Source: Paenibacillus sp. Soil787
Lineage (GTDB): Bacteria > Bacillota > Bacilli > Paenibacillales > NBRC-103111
NCBI RefSeq assembly: GCF_001429545.1
Contig: NZ_LMSP01000048.1
Location: forward strand, 1-64,000
Length of the DNA: 64,000 nucleotides
Direction: 5' to 3'
The position numbers and the translations under genes were made by a program. How positions within the stretch are numbered: position 1 is the stretch's first letter; each line of letters starts with the position of its first letter. Positions 60,927 to 64,000 of the stretch are shown here, piece by piece. The notes below the pieces were generated by a model. The model made no database searches, was not told the origin of the DNA, and saw only the letters and a list, made by a program, of their open reading frames with translations.

Positions 60927-62132
60927 TCATAAAGCCTCCAACAAACGTTGTCGCTCATTCGAACCCATCGCTAAGTGAATAAGGTGAGCCACCAATTTTT
61001 TCTGTTCTGGATTTAATCGGGCAAACACTCTTGGCTCTAGTTGACACATTTCCCTGATGACAGATTCCAGCTCTTCTTTTCTGGTAGTGTCCTCAGGTTC
61101 GTCATTAAAAGTTGGAAATGCCTTGGATTCCGCAAAGTCTTCAATCACATGATCTGCCAATAATCCTAAATAGGGCTTCCTTTTTTGCTTAATAAACGCG
61201 TTGATTTCTTCAAGTAAAAATTGAAATACCTCGCTTCTTCGGCTTGCCCCGAAAGATAATTCCAATTGTCCACCGTTGTCTTCACTATCAAAATCGAAAT
61301 GATCAAATCCCTTACTTTGAATATAAACACTATGATAGAATGAATCACCTTTATTATTAAAAGTTGTCGGCTGCTTATGCTTCTCCGCTAACGTCGAATC
61401 GATAAAGTAAATTTTGGAATATTCATGATTGATTCTATCTTTCCAACGAACATATTTGATTTGAAACGCCGTTTGTGTATGCTCATGAACGATTGTAAAA
61501 CATTCTCTTTCGGCTATCACACATGAGTAGTCTAAGGATTCGCCATCTATTCGGACATCGAAATGTTTCTCAGAATGAAGCTCCAAGAACCACCCAAATT
61601 CCTTACATAAAAAAGTCAACAAATCCTCATAGACAAAGTCTTTTATAATATTATGAAAAGTTACCATCGTCCCTGCATCTTCGTCTGTTAGGATGTTATT
61701 CGTAACCTCATAAGTATCCAAATTTTTAGAATGAATACGAATGGTATACGTATTTTTAAGAAGGCCGTCTACATAGGTCGTTTTCCATGTTGCATCGGAA
61801 GCAAAATGGTGGAAGGTTAATCGACCGATCCCATTCTTTCCATGCATGGCAGAAGTCGTTCTGCCTCGCTTTTCGGGATCAACTTGCTTCTCTGATTCAA
61901 AAAATGGCGTAAACTTCCGTTCCAATTCTTTCCTATTTATGCCATACCCGTTATCCGCAATGACAATTTGATCTATGCCGCCCAAAACATTCTTAGAAAG
62001 CTTAATATCTACAACAGTAGCCTGTGCATCGAATCCATTCCAAATATATTCAGAAATGGCTTGCAAATAATCAAACTTACGAAGAGTTTTTTCGATACCT
62101 TTTGAGGATATTTCTATTTTGCTTTTGCCCAA
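60927..62132 (-). CDS. GHKL-type ATPase domain protein, unknown role
   Basis: About 401 residues. An N-terminal histidine kinase/DNA gyrase B/Hsp90-like ATPase domain (about 1-190) has the N-box AISEYIWNGFDA, IVIADNGYGI (Bergerat G1) and GKNGIGRLTFHHFA (lid). The rest (190-400) is unfamiliar. There is no kinase His or membrane segment. The start is uncertain: TTG 62132 has AAGGGG nine bases upstream, and TTG 62150 is the longest frame. It resembles the stand-alone GHKL ATPases that appear in accessory and defence-like gene pairs. Its divergent neighbour is a broken gene with a nuclease-like motif. Confidence 0.75.
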   Translation of the reverse strand: MGKSKIEISSKGIEKTLRKFDYLQAISEYIWNGFDAQATVVDIKLSKNVLGGIDQIVIADNGYGINRKELERKFTPFFESEKQVDPEKRGRTTSAMHGKNGIGRLTFHHFASDATWKTTYVDGLLKNTYTIRIHSKNLDTYEVTNNILTDEDAGTMVTFHNIIKDFVYEDLLTFLCKEFGWFLELHSEKHFDVRIDGESLDYSCVIAERECFTIVHEHTQTAFQIKYVRWKDRINHEYSKIYFIDSTLAEKHKQPTTFNNKGDSFYHSVYIQSKGFDHFDFDSEDNGGQLELSFGASRRSEVFQFLLEEINAFIKQKRKPYLGLLADHVIEDFAESKAFPTFNDEPEDTTRKEELESVIREMCQLEPRVFARLNPEQKKLVAHLIHLAMGSNERQRLLEAL

Positions 62133-62314
62133 AACGATCAACCCCTTCAATGAGTAATCACGCCAATAACCACAAATCTATCATATTCCAAATCTATCAT
62201 TCCGTATGTCGATTCATGCTTGCTTGATGCATATCTTTTCCGACAAAAAATCCTTCGATACTTTGTATCGGGGCGGCTTTTTGCTTTTGCCTATGAATAA
62301 AGGAGAGGGAAGAC

Positions 62315-62919
62315 GTGTCAAGATTTGACCTAAAATATGAAGAATGGTTACAATCGAATATTGTGCATGAGACAAATCACAGAAGACTTGAGTTGCTTGA
62401 AAAGGGCTTAGGTCATGGCACCATGGAATTTTTGCGATCCATTTGGTTCCCAATGTTCAACAATTTCGATCACCTTTATCCCGAATGGGAGGTGCGTGAT
62501 TTTAACAATGGATACCGTTATGTGGATCTTGCATATTTACCTGGAGGCGTGAAGGGTGGCATTGAAATTCAGGGCTACGGTTCTCACGCCAGGGATCTTG
62601 ATGTAAAACGATTTAAAGATTTATGTTGGCGGCATTGTTTATTGGCGCTTGATGGCAGCGATGCCAGCAGCTGGCACTTTCCTTCATCGGAAAATTCATC
62701 TCAACAAATGTGCAGCCCGAATTAAATTTTCTCGAAGCGGAAACAGTACGATTTGCTCGGCGCTTGTTTCGTCCATTCACACCCATAGTGTTGGCTGACC
62801 ATCTGCGAATTACCGACCGTCATGCCCGGCGGATTCTGCACAATTTGGTTGAAATGGAAATCTTATTTGTAACGAGCGGAAAAATGAGGTACCGCATGTA
62901 TTGCTTACGGACTCAGTAG
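62315..62919 (+). pseudogene. Frameshifted gene: possible nuclease-fold domain plus winged-helix tail
   Basis: Frame 1 runs from 62315 (MSRFDLKYEEWLQSNIV, then YRYVDLAYLPGGVKGGIEIQ) to LLALDGSDAS. From about 62660 the natural sequence continues in another frame, QQLALSFIGKFISTNVQPEL, then FARRLFRPFTPIVLADHLRI and a winged-helix-like DRHARRILHNLVEMEILFV, to TAG at 62919. I recall intact Paenibacillus homologues of about 220 residues, so this copy has a small internal deletion plus frameshift. The VDLAY...GGIEIQGYG block resembles a PD-(D/E)XK core (inference). A strong ribosome site, GGAGAGGGAAGAC, precedes the start. Confidence 0.7.
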
Positions 62920-63185
62920 ACGTTAATTGGATAAAATGGAGCACGTAAAAATTCTAACGGACTCTGTTGCTGCTATTCATTGAAACAGACAGAAAATTGA
63001 TGTTTATTTGTCTAATAACGATTATGGAGTCCGTTAGATTAGAGGAAAGCTCAAATAACCGATAATAACGGCGATGAGGTCCGTTAAGGGGCAACCAGCA
63101 GGGAACTTTCCTTCAACCTGCAGCTATCACTTTTCTGACAATAGTGTTAGCTATTAATCCCAAAACATATAAATTCCTATCTGTA
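62920..63185. repeat. Intergenic region with repeated GTCCGTTA words
   Basis: Words CTAACGGACTC (about 62953), GAGTCCGTTAGA (about 63030) and GAGGTCCGTTAA (about 63077) form an imperfect inverted and direct repeat set around ATAACGATTATG and ATAACGGCGATG. No gene is present. It looks like a decayed copy of a dispersed intergenic element. Confidence 0.5.
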
Positions 63186-63190
63186 AAAAA

Positions 63191-63213
63191 AACGACACCC
63201 CTAAGGTGTCGTT
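63191..63213 (-). terminator. Intrinsic terminator of the ThuA-like gene
   Basis: AACGACACC (63191-63199) and GGTGTCGTT (63205-63213) form a perfect 9-bp stem with a 5-base loop, followed by TTTTTTTACAG on the minus strand, immediately after the gene. Confidence 0.85.
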
Positions 63214-63218
63214 AGTAA

Positions 63219-63938
63219 TTACTTCTTAATTTCCTCTAGCGGAGAATGATGTCCATAAAACGTTTTTTCTCTTATAACCGGGGCTGTCCATTTTACAGCA
63301 TTAGCGATCACGCGCTGAACATCTTTGTTGTGATAGGTAGGATAAGTCTCATGTCCTGGACGGAAATAGAAAATTCGGCCTTGACCCCGACGGTACGTGC
63401 AGCCGCTGCGGAACACCTCGCCCCCCTCAAACCAACTGACGAAGATTAATTCATCGGGTACGGGAATATCAAAATGCTCTCCGTACATCTCCTCCTCCGC
63501 CAAATCGATAAAGGGCCCAATTCCTTCTACAATTGGATGCGATGGATCAACAACCCATAGCCGCTCTTTCTCATCCGCTTCTCTCCAAAGCAGATTGCAG
63601 GATGTCCCCATTAGCTTGCGGAACATCTTGGAATGATGCCCTGAATGCAGGACGACCAACCCCATCCCTTTATGTACACGGTCACAAATGCGATCGACGA
63701 CATCATCCTGAAAGCCCTTGTGATCGACGTGACCCCAATAAATTAGAACATCGGTAGCATCCAGCTTTTCTTGGGTTAGTCCGTGCTCAGGCTCATTAAA
63801 GGTTGCAAAGCTAATATCAACGCCATCCTGCCTAATACCATCAGCAATGGCTCCATGCATCCCTTTGGGATAGATACGGGCCACCTCTTGTTTTCTTTGC
63901 TCTTGCAGAAATTCATTCCATATCGTTACTTTAATCAT
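63219..63938 (-). CDS. ThuA-domain protein (trehalose-utilisation type)
   Basis: A 239-residue cytoplasmic protein with the class I glutamine-amidotransferase-like ThuA fold: KVTIWNEFLQEQ at the start, VLIYWGHVDHKGF, GLVVLHSGHHSKMFRKLMG, SHPIVEG and IFYFRPGHETYPTYHN. The His-rich loops are characteristic. Members occur in sugar-utilisation loci and are proposed to act on keto-sugar metabolism, but no clear reaction is established. Its upstream partners lie outside the window. ATG is preceded by AAAAAAGGAGCGAG. Confidence 0.9.
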   Translation of the reverse strand: MIKVTIWNEFLQEQRKQEVARIYPKGMHGAIADGIRQDGVDISFATFNEPEHGLTQEKLDATDVLIYWGHVDHKGFQDDVVDRICDRVHKGMGLVVLHSGHHSKMFRKLMGTSCNLLWREADEKERLWVVDPSHPIVEGIGPFIDLAEEEMYGEHFDIPVPDELIFVSWFEGGEVFRSGCTYRRGQGRIFYFRPGHETYPTYHNKDVQRVIANAVKWTAPVIREKTFYGHHSPLEEIKK

Positions 63939-64000
63939 ACAACTCGCTCCTTTTTTTACAATGAATGCAGTTATATGAATCTCGTTACTCCGTCTTTACC

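Overview
The window looks like a chromosomal segment of a Paenibacillus-like Firmicute (inference). The signs are moderate GC, strong AGGAGG-type ribosome sites with TTG and GTG starts, S-layer-homology anchoring, YesMN-type two-component regulation, and sugar ABC importers that lack their own ATPase. There are no rRNA, tRNA, CRISPR, phage or intact insertion-sequence features. Almost everything is on the minus strand and is described in that sense.

Region 1 (about 0.5-26.8 kb) is a host-glycan or mucin degradation locus. It holds a YesM-like sensor kinase, a lipoprotein sugar-binding protein with two permeases, two very large secreted GH101 endo-alpha-N-acetylgalactosaminidases, an S-layer-anchored cohesin protein, a YesN-like response regulator, a HAD phosphatase and a secreted PL8 polysaccharide lyase. 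The first GH101 ends in cohesin, FIVAR and dockerin modules. The next gene downstream encodes a cohesin joined through FN3 and a long poly-Asn linker to three SLH domains. Together they look like a small surface-bound, cellulosome-like system for O-glycans. The locus also carries decay: a wrecked second copy of the response regulator, a wrecked amidohydrolase and a C-terminal fragment of a surface protein.

Region 2 (26.9-28.3 kb) is non-coding, with a cluster of TTGTTGTAC/GTACAACAA palindromes. A related cluster lies at 50.6-50.8 kb.

Region 3 (28.3-37.3 kb) holds an EamA transporter, two nucleoside hydrolases and the complete ribose operon rbsRKDACB with a promoter and LacI-type operator. 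Ribose freed from nucleosides can feed RbsK and RbsD.

Region 4 (37.5-40.6 kb) has a CHASE4-GGDEF-EAL cyclic-di-GMP enzyme with a terminator in its leader, and a small gene interrupted by an amber codon. Region 5 (41.0-47.6 kb) is an operon joining a PotABCD-type transporter, a nucleoside hydrolase and adenine deaminase, probably for purine salvage. Region 6 (47.9-49.1 kb) has a DUF2294 protein and a cyclic-di-GMP-I (GEMM) riboswitch with terminator ahead of a CheY-like gene.

Region 7 (49.3-60.7 kb) is a cell-wall amino-sugar (MurNAc) cluster: NamZ-like DUF1343 protein, PIG-L-like protein, GNAT, ABC importer, MurQ and an RpiR regulator, with a divergent GH4 phosphoglycosidase and BadF-type sugar kinase. 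The importer plus kinase seem to replace the usual MurP phosphotransferase route. Region 8 (60.9-64 kb) has a GHKL ATPase, a frameshifted gene with a nuclease-like motif and winged-helix tail, and a ThuA-family protein.
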